Source: Sphingomonas sp. OK281 | Lineage (GTDB): Bacteria; Pseudomonadota; Alphaproteobacteria; Sphingomonadales; Sphingomonadaceae | Assembly: GCF_900115295.1 (NCBI RefSeq) | Contig: NZ_FOVZ01000001.1 | Coordinates: 434,001-498,000 of the forward strand | Direction of reading: 5' to 3' | Length of the DNA: 64,000 bases | Shown here: positions 53,445 through 62,487 of the stretch, piece by piece | Numbering within the stretch: position 1 is the first letter of the stretch | Layout of the letters: each line of letters starts with the position of its first letter | The notes under the pieces: model-generated | The model's input: the letters and a program-made list of their open reading frames with translations, nothing else | Databases searched by the model: none | What the model was told of the DNA's origin: nothing | Translations under genes and position numbers: made by a program

Positions 53445-53753
53445 TGTCGTCGAATAATCCTGTAATGATGGTCTGGCCACGCAGTCGCAGGAATGCGCCG
53501 CGGGTGACTCTGGCAGCGCCTGTAAATCATCGCGCGCCGGATCGGAAGAGATGTGTTGGCAGACGCCGATTTCAAGGCTCGCTGCGGCTGCGATCGGCGC
53601 TTGCTGTCATCGATCTGCAATAAGATCGTCATGAACCAGTCATTCAAATCACATCGTGACGTAATGTGTCCGGCCTAACCGCTTCATTACGGTCGGCAGG
53701 GGGGAGCCTGGGTCGATCCTACCAATCAACGATACGACTCGGGAGTCCTTCGC
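53445..53753. other. 309-base regulatory gap before the surface lipoprotein gene
   Basis: No gene is seen. The right half contains an array of 11-bp-spaced PhoB-box-like half-sites (53604-53665). Just before the ATG, GACTC-GGG-AGTC forms a small hairpin that includes the GGGAG ribosome site. The rest should hold the promoter of the divergent DUF6481 gene. Confidence 0.6.
53604..53665 (+). promoter_or_regulatory. array of PhoB-box-like half-sites
   Basis: Seven-base units at exact 11-base steps: CTGTCAT (53604), CTGCAAT (53615), TCGTCAT (53626), CAGTCAT (53637), ATCACAT (53648), ACGTAAT (53659). The PhoB consensus half-site is CTGTCAT separated by four bases. The first matches fully, the second to fourth match in 5, 5 and 6 of 7 positions, the last two in 4. 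The array ends about 90 bases before the lipoprotein start. It suggests PhoB control. Confidence 0.7.
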
Positions 53754-55400
53754 ATGACCAGCTTCACCAGCGTTACCGGTATAAAGCGCCTCGGCACGAT
53801 CCTGCTGACCGGTACCGCCTGCCTTGCTTTGACCGCATGCGGTGGCGCCGACGACGTGGCCTCGCCAGGTGCGGGCACGGTGATCATCACCCCGCCGGCA
53901 ACGCCGACCCCCACGCCAGCCACGCCGACGCCGACCCCGACCGCGATCACTGCAGCGCAGTTCGCCTCGACCGCGGGTGCCCGCTCGGACGGCACGATCA
54001 CGATCAGCGCGGATGAGCAGCTTGCGATCGTCAACGCCGGCACCAACAACAACGTCAGCGGCACCAACGTCCTGACCGGCGTCTACCCGACCGCCGCGAC
54101 GTCCGCCACGACCGCGACCGACCCCTCGTCGCTGAACGCGTTCTTCACGAGCACGAACTTCGTCGGCGCACTGAACGGCCCGACCGACACCGCGTTCCAG
54201 GGCTGGACCTGCAACTCGACTTCGGCACAGTTCGGCGGCAGCACGACTGCCAGCTGCATCGCGGTTCCGGCCGTCGGCACCGGCGGCTCGGCTGCAGCCT
54301 GCCCGACCGGCACGATCGACGATGGCCTGGTCCAGACCTTCCGCGCCTGCCGCCTGCCGACCAACATCACGTCCAGCCTGACGCTGCCGAAGATCGCCGG
54401 CGTGTTCTATCGCCTGCGCGGCCAGACCGAAGTCGGCGCCGATGTCGGCACGACCGGTGCCGATACCGGCGTGACGCTGACGATCGCGCCCGGCGTCGTC
54501 GTCGCCGCGGACTCGACCGAAGTCACCGCCGACCTGCTGCTCGTCAATCGCGGATCGAAGATCAGCGCCGTCGGTACGCGCGACGCGCCGATCATCTTCA
54601 CGTCGCAGCAGAACCTGACCGCCAACGGCGTCAGCGATGCGACGCAGGGCCAGTGGGGCGGGATCATCCTGCTCGGCCGCGCCCCCGTCGCGGTCTGCGC
54701 GACCGGTACCGGTCCGAACAATGCGGGCGGCACGAGCACGACCTGCCAGCAGGCGATCGAAGGCGTCACCGGGCGCTTCTACGGTGGCCCGACGGCAGCC
54801 GACAACAGCGGCACGATGCAGTATGTCCAGATCCGCTACAGCGGTATCGCGATCAGCGACGGCAACGAGCTCCAGGGCCTGACGCTCGGCGGCACCGGTT
54901 CGGGCACGACGATCGATCACGTCCAGAGCCACAACTCGGCCGATGACGGCATCGAGATCTTCGGCGGCACCACGAACATCAAGTATTTCGCGGTCACCGG
55001 CGCAGACGACGACGGCTACGATATCGACAACGGCTATCGCGGCTTCATGCAGTTCATCATCGCCGCGCAGCGCCTGCTGGGTGCGACCGCCGACTCGTTC
55101 TCGACCGAGATCGACTCGAACGGTGCCGAAGACCTGCTGCCGCGTACCTATGGTCAGTATTCGAACTTCACGTTCGTGCAGACCGCACTTGCGCCGGCCG
55201 CGATCCGCCAGCGTGGTGGCTCGGACATGCGCTTCATCAACGGCATCGTGAAGACGCCGGCGACCGTCGCCTGCCTCAACCTGATCGCGCAGGAAACCAG
55301 CCAGGCCGATCGCTCCACGATCCGCGCGGCTGATGCTTCGAAGCAGGACCTGGGTCCGCCGATCTTCACGTCGGTCTACTTCAACTGCAACGGCCGGTAA
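53754..55400 (+). CDS. exported lipoprotein, probable surface protein (repeat-rich beta structure)
   Basis: A 548-residue lipoprotein (signal MTSFTSVTGIKRLGTILLTG, lipobox LTAC, Cys at 29). A Pro/Thr linker (ATPTPTPATPTPTPT) follows, then Gly/Thr/Ser/Asn-rich sequence consistent with a right-handed beta helix (VTLTIAPGVVVAADSTEVT; GLTLGGTGSGTTIDHVQSHN), six cysteines in the middle, and a C-terminus ending FNCNGR. It has no recognised catalytic motif. It sits upstream of a TonB-dependent receptor, near a type II secretion operon, behind PhoB-box-like sites. This resembles the Caulobacter ElpS arrangement, a phosphate-starvation lipoprotein beside a T2SS. Homology to ElpS itself is not shown. 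Confidence 0.75.
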   Translation: MTSFTSVTGIKRLGTILLTGTACLALTACGGADDVASPGAGTVIITPPATPTPTPATPTPTPTAITAAQFASTAGARSDGTITISADEQLAIVNAGTNNNVSGTNVLTGVYPTAATSATTATDPSSLNAFFTSTNFVGALNGPTDTAFQGWTCNSTSAQFGGSTTASCIAVPAVGTGGSAAACPTGTIDDGLVQTFRACRLPTNITSSLTLPKIAGVFYRLRGQTEVGADVGTTGADTGVTLTIAPGVVVAADSTEVTADLLLVNRGSKISAVGTRDAPIIFTSQQNLTANGVSDATQGQWGGIILLGRAPVAVCATGTGPNNAGGTSTTCQQAIEGVTGRFYGGPTAADNSGTMQYVQIRYSGIAISDGNELQGLTLGGTGSGTTIDHVQSHNSADDGIEIFGGTTNIKYFAVTGADDDGYDIDNGYRGFMQFIIAAQRLLGATADSFSTEIDSNGAEDLLPRTYGQYSNFTFVQTALAPAAIRQRGGSDMRFINGIVKTPATVACLNLIAQETSQADRSTIRAADASKQDLGPPIFTSVYFNCNGR

Positions 55401-55465
55401 CGGTTCGCAGTCGTCCCCTTAGTCGGCCCCCCGGTCAGCCGAGGCGGTCGATGATGTGAGCAGCG

Positions 55466-55499
55466 ATGCCGGGGTGGTTCGACGACCGCCCCGGCATTT
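55466..55499 (+). terminator. hairpin between the lipoprotein and receptor genes
   Basis: ATGCCGGGG (55466-55474) and CCCCGGCAT (55489-55497) pair perfectly, with TGGT/ACCG extending partly around a short loop, followed by TTTG. It could partly terminate transcription, so that the lipoprotein is made in excess over the receptor, or end a stand-alone lipoprotein transcript. Confidence 0.55.
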
Positions 55500-55530
55500 G
55501 CCCATAGACTCCTGATCTGGATATTCGGCC

Positions 55531-58335
55531 ATGCAAACGCGCTTCGGCTATGCCACCTTACTTCTTATGACCTCGCAGCTGGTCGCGCCCGCGGTGCTGG
55601 CCCAGACCGCCCCCGCGGCCGGCGGCGCTGCACCGGCTCCGGCCGCATCGCCACCCGCCACGACCACGCCGACGGGGCCCACCTCGACGCCAGTGGACAC
55701 GTCCGCGCCCCAGGCCGCCGGTGCGCAAGCCGAAGTTTCGACGCCGGGTTACGATCCCAATGGTGGCGAGGACATCGTCGTCGTCGGCCGCAACATCCCG
55801 AATTTCGTCCGTGCGACTCCGCAGGTCGTCTCGATCCTGTCGACCGAAGACATCGCCCGCACCGGCGAAGGCGACATCGCCGGCGCGCTGTCGCGCGTCA
55901 CCGGTCTCAGCATCGTCGGCAACGGCTTCGTCTATGTCCGCGGTCTCGGCGATCGCTATTCGTCGTCGCTGCTCAATGGTTCGCCACTGCCGAGCCCCGA
56001 GCCGCTGCGTCGCTCGGTCCCGCTCGACATCTTCCCGACCACGATCGTCGGGTCCGCGCTGGTCCAGAAGACCTATTCGGTGAACTATCCGGGTGAATTC
56101 GGCGGCGGCGTGATCAACCTCACGACCAAGGCGATCCCGGACAAGAACTTCCTGTCGTTCGGCGGCTCGATCTCGGCCGACACCGCGACCACCAGCGAAC
56201 TCGGCTACACCTATTACGGCGGCGACGCCGACTGGATCGGTTTCGACGACGGCACGCGGAAAGTGCCGAGTTTCATCAAGAACGCGCCGACCGGCAGCGG
56301 ATCGATCTCGGCGGTCCAGGCCGCATCGCTCAGCAATGCTTCTACGTCGCTGCTCCAGCGCAACAACCAGTTGCCGGCGAATTTCTCGGGCGAGATCAGC
56401 GGCGGCTCGGTCTTCGATATCGGTTCGGGTCGCCTCGGCGTGATCGCCTCGGTCAGTGCGAGCAACACGTTCCGTACGCGCAGCATCACGCAGCAGGATT
56501 CGGTCACCAACGAGGGTCTGCTCCGCAACGACTTCCAGACCTTGCTGACCGACAACCGGATCGTCGCCAACGCGCTGATCGGTCTCGGCTACGAGTTCGG
56601 CGAGAATAGCGTCAAGCTGACCAACGTCTACATCCACGACACGTTGAAGCAGGCACGCGGATCGGCGGCGACCACCTACAACAACTCGAGCGGCCTGCGC
56701 TTCCAGCAGAACACCAACTGGTTCGAACGCCAATTGTTCGAGAGCCAGCTGGTTGGCGCGTTCAAGCCGACCGACGCGCTGACGCTCGACCTGCGCGGCG
56801 CCTATGCGAACTCGAAGCGCAATGCGCCGTACGAGCGCCAGTTCGACTATCTCTGCTCGAACACGACCACCACGGGCCAGACGATCACCGTGCAGGACCC
56901 CAACGGTACCGGCGGCGCGCAGTGTAACGGCGCGTACCAGGTGACGCAGCGCTTCTCGCCGTTCGCGTCGATCATCTTCAGCGAACTGAAGGAAAACCTG
57001 TACAGCGGGCAGGGCGATCTTTCGTACAAGCTGCCGACCGACCGGCCGATGACGCTGTCGACCGGGTATTTCTACTCGGACACGAAGCGCACGTCGTCGC
57101 GCCTCCAGTTCAACTACCAGACGGCGAACGGCGGTGGCACGGCGCCGGGCTACCCGTACAATTTGTTGCGCCCGGACTATCTGCTGGCGATCGACACCAA
57201 CGACACGCAGAACGCGCTGGTGCTGCAGTTCAATACGCCGCTGGGCGCGTATCAATATGACGCATCGCTCCGGATCCACGCTGGCTATGTCCAGGCCGAG
57301 GCCGAAGCGACCGATGGCGTTCGTGCGACGATCGGTGTTCGCTACGAGACCGCAGACGAGCGCGTGACGCCGATCCTGTCGGCCACGACCCGGTTGAAGA
57401 ACGACTATTTCCTGCCGGCCTCGACGCTGACCTGGAATTTCGCGGCCGACATGCAGCTGCGTGCCAGTGCCTCGAAGACGATCTCGCGCCCGCAGTTCCG
57501 CGAGCTTGCGCCGCAGCAGTTCCGCGATCCCGAATCGGATCGCCTGTTCTTCGGCAACCCGCTGTTGCAGGATACCAAGCTCTACAATCTCGATGCGCGC
57601 TACGAATGGTTCTTCGCGCGTGACCAGCGCTTCACGCTCGGTGCGTTCTACAAGCGGATCGACAAGCCGATCGAGCAGGTAGGCTTCTATACCGGCGCGG
57701 ACGATCGTCTCCAGACCGGCTTCACCAATTTGCCCAAGGCCAAGCTGTACGGCGGTGAGGTCGAGTTCCAGAAATACGTGCCGCTCGACACGCTGGGCAG
57801 CGACTTCTTCGCGACGCGCCGCCTGCTGTTCATCGCCAACTACACCTACACGCAGTCGTCGATCACGGTGGATTCGACCTGCGTCCCGAACGTGGTGGAT
57901 CAGACGACCGCGACAGGTGGTTGCCAGGTGGGCTTCGCACCCGCGACCGGCAACTTCCGCGACGGCGCACCGCTGACCGGGCAGTCGGACCATCTGGTCA
58001 ACGTCCAGCTCGGTCTCGAAGATACCAAGTCGCTGTCGCAGATCACGTTGCTGTTTAACTATGCCAGCGACCGCGTGACGAACCGTGGCCCGTCGAACCT
58101 CGGTGGTACGGGCTTCCTGCCCGACATCATCGAAAAGCCGGGCATCCGCCTCGATCTCGTCGCCCGCCAGGGTGTCGAACTGCGCGGCGCCAAGTTCGAG
58201 GTGAAGGCCGAAGCGCGCAACCTGACCAAGACGCGCTTCAACGAGGGGCAGACGTTCGACAACGGCAACGTGGTGTACATCAACCGGTATAAGCTGGGCC
58301 AAGTGTTCACGCTCGGGATCAGCACCACGTTCTGA
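55531..58335 (+). CDS. TonB-dependent receptor
   Basis: A 934-residue receptor with signal peptide (MQTRFGYATLLLMTSQLVAP; cut after VLAQ), a Pro/Ala/Thr-rich segment, TonB-box-like GEDIVVVGRN, and the plug with FVYVRGLGDRYSSSLLNGSP, PLPSPEPLRRSVPLDIFP and VNYPGEFGGGVINL. The barrel ends KLGQVFTLGISTTF. The RGLGDRYSS-LLNG plug group differs from the siderophore type and includes receptors paired with surface proteins or polymers. It lies 130 bases after the lipoprotein gene, on the same strand. Substrate unknown; phosphate-related ligand is an inference from the upstream array. Confidence 0.88.
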   Translation: MQTRFGYATLLLMTSQLVAPAVLAQTAPAAGGAAPAPAASPPATTTPTGPTSTPVDTSAPQAAGAQAEVSTPGYDPNGGEDIVVVGRNIPNFVRATPQVVSILSTEDIARTGEGDIAGALSRVTGLSIVGNGFVYVRGLGDRYSSSLLNGSPLPSPEPLRRSVPLDIFPTTIVGSALVQKTYSVNYPGEFGGGVINLTTKAIPDKNFLSFGGSISADTATTSELGYTYYGGDADWIGFDDGTRKVPSFIKNAPTGSGSISAVQAASLSNASTSLLQRNNQLPANFSGEISGGSVFDIGSGRLGVIASVSASNTFRTRSITQQDSVTNEGLLRNDFQTLLTDNRIVANALIGLGYEFGENSVKLTNVYIHDTLKQARGSAATTYNNSSGLRFQQNTNWFERQLFESQLVGAFKPTDALTLDLRGAYANSKRNAPYERQFDYLCSNTTTTGQTITVQDPNGTGGAQCNGAYQVTQRFSPFASIIFSELKENLYSGQGDLSYKLPTDRPMTLSTGYFYSDTKRTSSRLQFNYQTANGGGTAPGYPYNLLRPDYLLAIDTNDTQNALVLQFNTPLGAYQYDASLRIHAGYVQAEAEATDGVRATIGVRYETADERVTPILSATTRLKNDYFLPASTLTWNFAADMQLRASASKTISRPQFRELAPQQFRDPESDRLFFGNPLLQDTKLYNLDARYEWFFARDQRFTLGAFYKRIDKPIEQVGFYTGADDRLQTGFTNLPKAKLYGGEVEFQKYVPLDTLGSDFFATRRLLFIANYTYTQSSITVDSTCVPNVVDQTTATGGCQVGFAPATGNFRDGAPLTGQSDHLVNVQLGLEDTKSLSQITLLFNYASDRVTNRGPSNLGGTGFLPDIIEKPGIRLDLVARQGVELRGAKFEVKAEARNLTKTRFNEGQTFDNGNVVYINRYKLGQVFTLGISTTF

Positions 58336-58646
58336 GGAAGGGGGCGGTCGTTCGGCGCGCGCTCCAGTGGCGAGTGCCGCCGGACCTACTTCCCAGGAAA
58401 GAGCACTTCTCCGGCGGAGGCCGGGCCCAGTTGGTGAGGTCGGCGTGGCGAAGCATCGTCCTACGTCGGCAACGTTTGCCCAACTGGGCCCGGCCTCCGC
58501 CTTAGGGAGGGCGGGCGCGCTAGGTGCTGAGGCGTTTAGCATCGAAACGCCGAGGTGGTGAGACGCCGAGAAGTTGGGGTGCGGGGGCGCCGCTGGGCCA
58601 ATCGATCAGTCCCTCATCCGACCAACCATGCACGTCCGACCAAAGC
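58336..58646. other. 311-base gap between the receptor and the 2OG oxygenase gene
   Basis: Contains a palindromic element (58413-58501) and a smaller hairpin GGCGTTT (58531-58537) / AAACGCC (58545-58551). The genes on either side converge, so these may act as terminators. Nothing coding is seen. Confidence 0.6.
58413..58501. repeat. palindromic intergenic element, family A copy 5
   Basis: GGCGGAGGCCGGGCCCAGTTGG (22 bases) has an exact reverse complement at 58480-58501. The outer CCACCCC ends are lost, so this copy is degenerate compared with the other four. Confidence 0.8.
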
Positions 58647-59303
58647 TCAGCCCCAGGGCCTCTCGCGAAACCATTTCGTGATCACATACTTGACCCCCGC
58701 GCGCACCTTCATCCCATGGTGCAGCGTCGCCGGGTTCAGACTGCCGTCTGCACGTCTGTTATTCCACGCGAGCAGTTTGCCCGTCTCGGGCTGGACGATC
58801 TTGTCGATCGCCTTGAACCGCGTCGCGCCGCCCGCTTCCGGCTGGTTGAGATAGATCATCACTGTCCAGGTGCGATTTCCCGCAACCCCGCAATAGCGTT
58901 CGAAATCGGCGCCGTTCGGCTCGAAATAATCGGTGTGTCCCTTGAACTCCTGCCCGACGGCGTAACGCTGGCCCTGCAAGGGTTCGCCGTGCGCCGGGTC
59001 CAGTCCGGTCAGGGCCGCAATGCGTGTTTCAACATCGATCACTACCGGGTCATGCGCGAACAGATCGCCGGTCTCGCTGGTGCGATAGGTCGCGTCGCCG
59101 TTCGAATCGGAGATCGTCGAAGGCCGGCGTACCGCATCGATCCTCTCGATCAGCGCCGCGCACGATTCGGGCGGCAGGAAGTCGCGCCGGACGAACAGGT
59201 CGAGTTTCGCGCTCGGTACGCGCTGTACGCCGGGCGCCGCCAGACGCGCGATGATCGGTTCGGGGGGCAGGCCGGAGCCGCTGTAGGGAATAGGGTCGGA
59301 CAT
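58647..59303 (-). CDS. prolyl 4-hydroxylase-like 2-oxoglutarate/Fe(II) oxygenase
   Basis: A 218-residue oxygenase of the P4Hc type. Iron ligands are in FKGHTDYFEPNG (His and Asp) and TLHHGMKVRAGVKY (distal His), with the following Lys for 2-oxoglutarate in VKYVITKWF. It uses 2-oxoglutarate, O2 and Fe(II) to hydroxylate a protein or small molecule; known bacterial relatives act on proline in proteins or elongation factors. ATG 59303 is chosen as the family start. It is divergent from gspC, which puts it between the receptor gene and the secretion operon. Relation to either is unknown. Confidence 0.85.
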   Translation of the reverse strand: MSDPIPYSGSGLPPEPIIARLAAPGVQRVPSAKLDLFVRRDFLPPESCAALIERIDAVRRPSTISDSNGDATYRTSETGDLFAHDPVVIDVETRIAALTGLDPAHGEPLQGQRYAVGQEFKGHTDYFEPNGADFERYCGVAGNRTWTVMIYLNQPEAGGATRFKAIDKIVQPETGKLLAWNNRRADGSLNPATLHHGMKVRAGVKYVITKWFRERPWG

Positions 59304-59455
59304 GACGGTGTTCTGCCAATCGCCGACACGGAGCGCTACCCCGTTACGGCGCTGATACGCTATCATCGGCAATTAACGCCAAGCTATTGATTGACGCGGA
59401 ATTGTAACATGGCATGCCTACGCGACGAGATGCGGGAAATTGGGGTGGATCGCGG

Positions 59456-60283
59456 ATGCGATTGAAGCTGGACGCGCGGGCGCGCCGTATCTTGCGGCGT
59501 ATGCCTGTCGTGAATGTCTATAGTGTCGTCGAACTCGCGCTGCTGGCCGGGCTGGCCGTGCAGTGTGCGCGGCTGGCGTGGACGATCGTGACGCCGATCA
59601 CGCCGCTCGGCGATTGGCGCCCGGCCGCGCCGATGGTCGTCGGGTCGCCCGCCGATATTCTGCGCGGGTTCGATCCGTTCTTTCGCCTCGGTGGCGCGGC
59701 GGGAGCGCCCGCCACGGTCACGTCGCTCCAGCTCACCCTGTTCGGCACGCGCATGGACGAGGCGATGGGCAGGAGCTCCGCCATCATCGCCGGCCCGGAC
59801 GGTGTCCAGCAGAGCATCGCGGTCGGTGACGAGATCCAGCCCGGCGTGCGCCTCAAGGCGGTTGCGTTCGATCATGTCACGATCGACCGCGGCGGCGCCG
59901 ACGAAGACCTGTTCCTCGACCAGTCGGGCGCGGTCACGCCGGTCGTGCCCGGTGCGCCGCCGGCCGGTGCAGCCGCAACGGTCGCTCCTGTCGTCGGCAT
60001 CCCCGTCGCACAGCTCCGCAGCGAGATCGGCTTTATTCCCCGCATCGACGGCGGCCGCATCAGCGGGCTGACCGTCCGGTCGCAAGGCTCCGGCAACGCG
60101 TTCCGCTCGGCCGGGCTCAAGGACGGCGACGTCGTTACCTCGATCGGCGGGCGGCCCGTTGCCGGTCCCGGCGATCTCGATCGCATCGCCAAGGATTTCG
60201 CGGGCGGCGGCAACGTCCCCATCACTGTAGAACGCGGCCAGGATACCTTGCCGCTCGCCATCACGATCGCGCCACCCAAATGA
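59456..60283 (+). CDS. gspC: type II secretion system protein C
   Basis: A 275-residue inner-membrane subunit linking the secretin to the inner platform. It has a cytoplasmic basic start (MRLKLDARARRILRRMP), one membrane segment (SVVELALLAGLAVQCARLAW), the homology region with VTSLQLTLFGTRM and IAVGDEIQPGVRLKAVAFDH, and a C-terminal PDZ domain (GFIPRIDGGRISG, FRSAGLKDGDVVTSIGGRPV). ATG 59456 follows GGGGTGG. The stop overlaps the gspD start (ATGA). Confidence 0.9.
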   Translation: MRLKLDARARRILRRMPVVNVYSVVELALLAGLAVQCARLAWTIVTPITPLGDWRPAAPMVVGSPADILRGFDPFFRLGGAAGAPATVTSLQLTLFGTRMDEAMGRSSAIIAGPDGVQQSIAVGDEIQPGVRLKAVAFDHVTIDRGGADEDLFLDQSGAVTPVVPGAPPAGAAATVAPVVGIPVAQLRSEIGFIPRIDGGRISGLTVRSQGSGNAFRSAGLKDGDVVTSIGGRPVAGPGDLDRIAKDFAGGGNVPITVERGQDTLPLAITIAPPK

Positions 60284-62487
60284 AAAAACTGTTTCTCGGC
60301 CCCGTCGTGGCACTCGCGCTTGCCGCCGGCGTCCACGCGCAGACCACGCTCAACGTCCGCGATGCCGACATCCGCGCGTTCATCGCCGACGCCGCCAAGG
60401 TTACCGGGCGCACGTTCATCATCGACAACCGTGTCGCCGGCAAGGTGACGGTGGTCACCGATCGCCCATTGTCGCGCTCCGAATATTTCGAGATATTCCT
60501 CTCGACGTTGCGTGCGAACGGTCTCGTCGCGGTGCCGACCTCGAACGGCGCGTTCCGGGTCCAGCCGCTCGACAATGCCGCGTCGCAGCCAAGCCGGATC
60601 GGCGTTGCGGGCGCCGCACGCAACAGCTACGTTACCGAGATCGTGCGGCTACGCGCTATCGACGCGACGTCTGCGGTCGAGACCGTTCGCCCGCTGGTCA
60701 GCGCGCAAGGCTCGGTCAGCGCGAACCGTGGCGGCAACAGTCTGGTCGTGGTCGATTTCGCGGACAATATTCGCCGGATCCGCGAAGTCCTCCGCCGGAT
60801 CGATACCGACACGTCCTCGACTCGCGTCGTCGCGCTCAAGAATGCGAGTGCCAAGGAAATCGCCACCGCGCTCCAAGGCCTGATCGGCACCGGGAGCGGC
60901 GGCGGGCAGGGCGGTGCCGCCGCCACCGGCCCAAGCGCTTCGGTCGTTGCCGTCGAAGGCTCGAACGCGGTTGCCTTGCGTGGTGATCCCACCACCGTCG
61001 CCCGCCTGGCGCAGGTCGCCGCCGACCTCGACCAGAAGGCGCGCAACGGCACCGAGATCAAGGTCGTCTTCCTCGAAAACGCCGATGCCGAGCAGTTGCT
61101 GCCCGTGCTTCAGGAACTCGTCGGCCAGACCCCGACCCAGCCCGTGCAGACGGCGTTGTCCCGTTCGAATTTCGGATCGAGCAGCACCAACGGGGCGTCC
61201 GGCGGACAGTCGAACACCGCGCAGCCACAGGTCAACCAGTCGCTTCCATCAGCGAGCGGATCGGCCGGCTCGGGCCAGGCTGCGATCACCGCGGCAGGGG
61301 GCAAGACCGCCGCGGTCGTCACGCGTTTTGCCGGCGCCAACGCGATCGTCATCGCCGCACCCGCCGAAATCCAGCGGCAGCTGAGCGACGTCGTCCGCCA
61401 GCTCGACACGCGGCGTGAACAGGTGCTGGTCGAAGCGATCGTGGCGGAAGTGTCCGATTCGACCGCGAAGACGCTTGGCGCGCAATTCATCGTGGGCGAC
61501 CCCAGCGGCGGCGCGTTCGGCGCGTCGACCTTCTCGAATTCCGCGCCCAACATCCTGCAGATCGCCGGCGCCATCGGCGCGACGCAGCTCAACACGTCGA
61601 GCACGACGACGACCAATACCGACGGCAGTACGACGACGACCAACACGACCAGCGCGGCGGCGGACACGCTCCAGCAGTCGGCGATCAGCTCGATCCTCGC
61701 TGCGGCAGGCGGATTCGGCGGCTTCGGCGGCAAGATCGGCAGCACGTTCTTCGGCGCGATCATCAACGCGGTGAAGAGCGACACGACCTCGAACCTGCTC
61801 CAGGTCCCGCACCTCGTCACGCTCGACAACCAGGAGGCGCACAGCCTCGTCGGGCAGGAGATCCCGATCACCACGGGGCAGGCGCTCAGCACCAATTTCG
61901 ACAACGCGTTCCGCACCACGCAGCGCCAGAACGTCGGTATCGAGCTGACCGTCCGCCCGCAGGTGAACTCGTCCGGTACGGTGAAGCTCAACCTCCGCCT
62001 GGAGGTCAGCTCGATCGCCGGCCCGGTATCGAGCGACAATAGCGACCTGATCCTCAACAAGCGCGAGGTCGAGACCGTCCGCACCGTTGACGACGGCCAG
62101 ATCGCGGTGATCAGCGGCCTGCTCGACGACAACGAGCGCCGCACGATCGAGAAGATCCCGCTGCTCGGCGACATCCCCGTGCTGGGTCATCTGTTCACGT
62201 CGAAGGCGAAGCAGCGGTCGAAGACCAACCTGATGATCTTCATCCGCCCGACGATCCTGCGCACCGCGGAAGACAGCCGCAAGCTGACCGAACAGCGCTA
62301 TGGCTATGTGCGTCTGCAACAGGGCTTGCAGGAGCCGGGGGCCGAGCCGTCGATCGACCAGCTCGTCCGCGATTACATGGGCGCCGCGCCGCCGATCCCG
62401 AGCGCGCCGATCCCCGGCAATATCGAAGATCCGCGCATCGCGGTGCCGGTACGCACCTCGACGATCATCGCGCGCCGCAAGAAATGA
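60280..62487 (+). CDS. gspD: type II secretion system secretin
   Basis: A 735-residue outer-membrane secretin with signal peptide (MKKLFLGPVVALALAAGVHA). It has N0 and N1-N3 domains (RDADIRAFIADAAKVTGRTF, then VRLRAIDATSAVETVRPLVS; KNASAKEIATALQGLIG), Ser/Gly/Asn-rich linkers inside N3 and after it (QSNTAQPQVNQSLPSASG), and the secretin core (VPHLVTLDNQEAHSLVGQEI; GLLDDNERRTIEKIPLLGDI). It lies between gspC and gspE with four-base overlaps on each side. Confidence 0.94.
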   Translation: MKKLFLGPVVALALAAGVHAQTTLNVRDADIRAFIADAAKVTGRTFIIDNRVAGKVTVVTDRPLSRSEYFEIFLSTLRANGLVAVPTSNGAFRVQPLDNAASQPSRIGVAGAARNSYVTEIVRLRAIDATSAVETVRPLVSAQGSVSANRGGNSLVVVDFADNIRRIREVLRRIDTDTSSTRVVALKNASAKEIATALQGLIGTGSGGGQGGAAATGPSASVVAVEGSNAVALRGDPTTVARLAQVAADLDQKARNGTEIKVVFLENADAEQLLPVLQELVGQTPTQPVQTALSRSNFGSSSTNGASGGQSNTAQPQVNQSLPSASGSAGSGQAAITAAGGKTAAVVTRFAGANAIVIAAPAEIQRQLSDVVRQLDTRREQVLVEAIVAEVSDSTAKTLGAQFIVGDPSGGAFGASTFSNSAPNILQIAGAIGATQLNTSSTTTTNTDGSTTTTNTTSAAADTLQQSAISSILAAAGGFGGFGGKIGSTFFGAIINAVKSDTTSNLLQVPHLVTLDNQEAHSLVGQEIPITTGQALSTNFDNAFRTTQRQNVGIELTVRPQVNSSGTVKLNLRLEVSSIAGPVSSDNSDLILNKREVETVRTVDDGQIAVISGLLDDNERRTIEKIPLLGDIPVLGHLFTSKAKQRSKTNLMIFIRPTILRTAEDSRKLTEQRYGYVRLQQGLQEPGAEPSIDQLVRDYMGAAPPIPSAPIPGNIEDPRIAVPVRTSTIIARRKK

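Noticed and set aside
55558..58542. 994-codon open frame on the minus strand opposite the TonB receptor
   Set aside because: Its protein is Arg/Glu/Val-rich without any fold signature; it is the antisense shadow of a GC-rich gene whose + strand has signal peptide, plug and barrel motifs.
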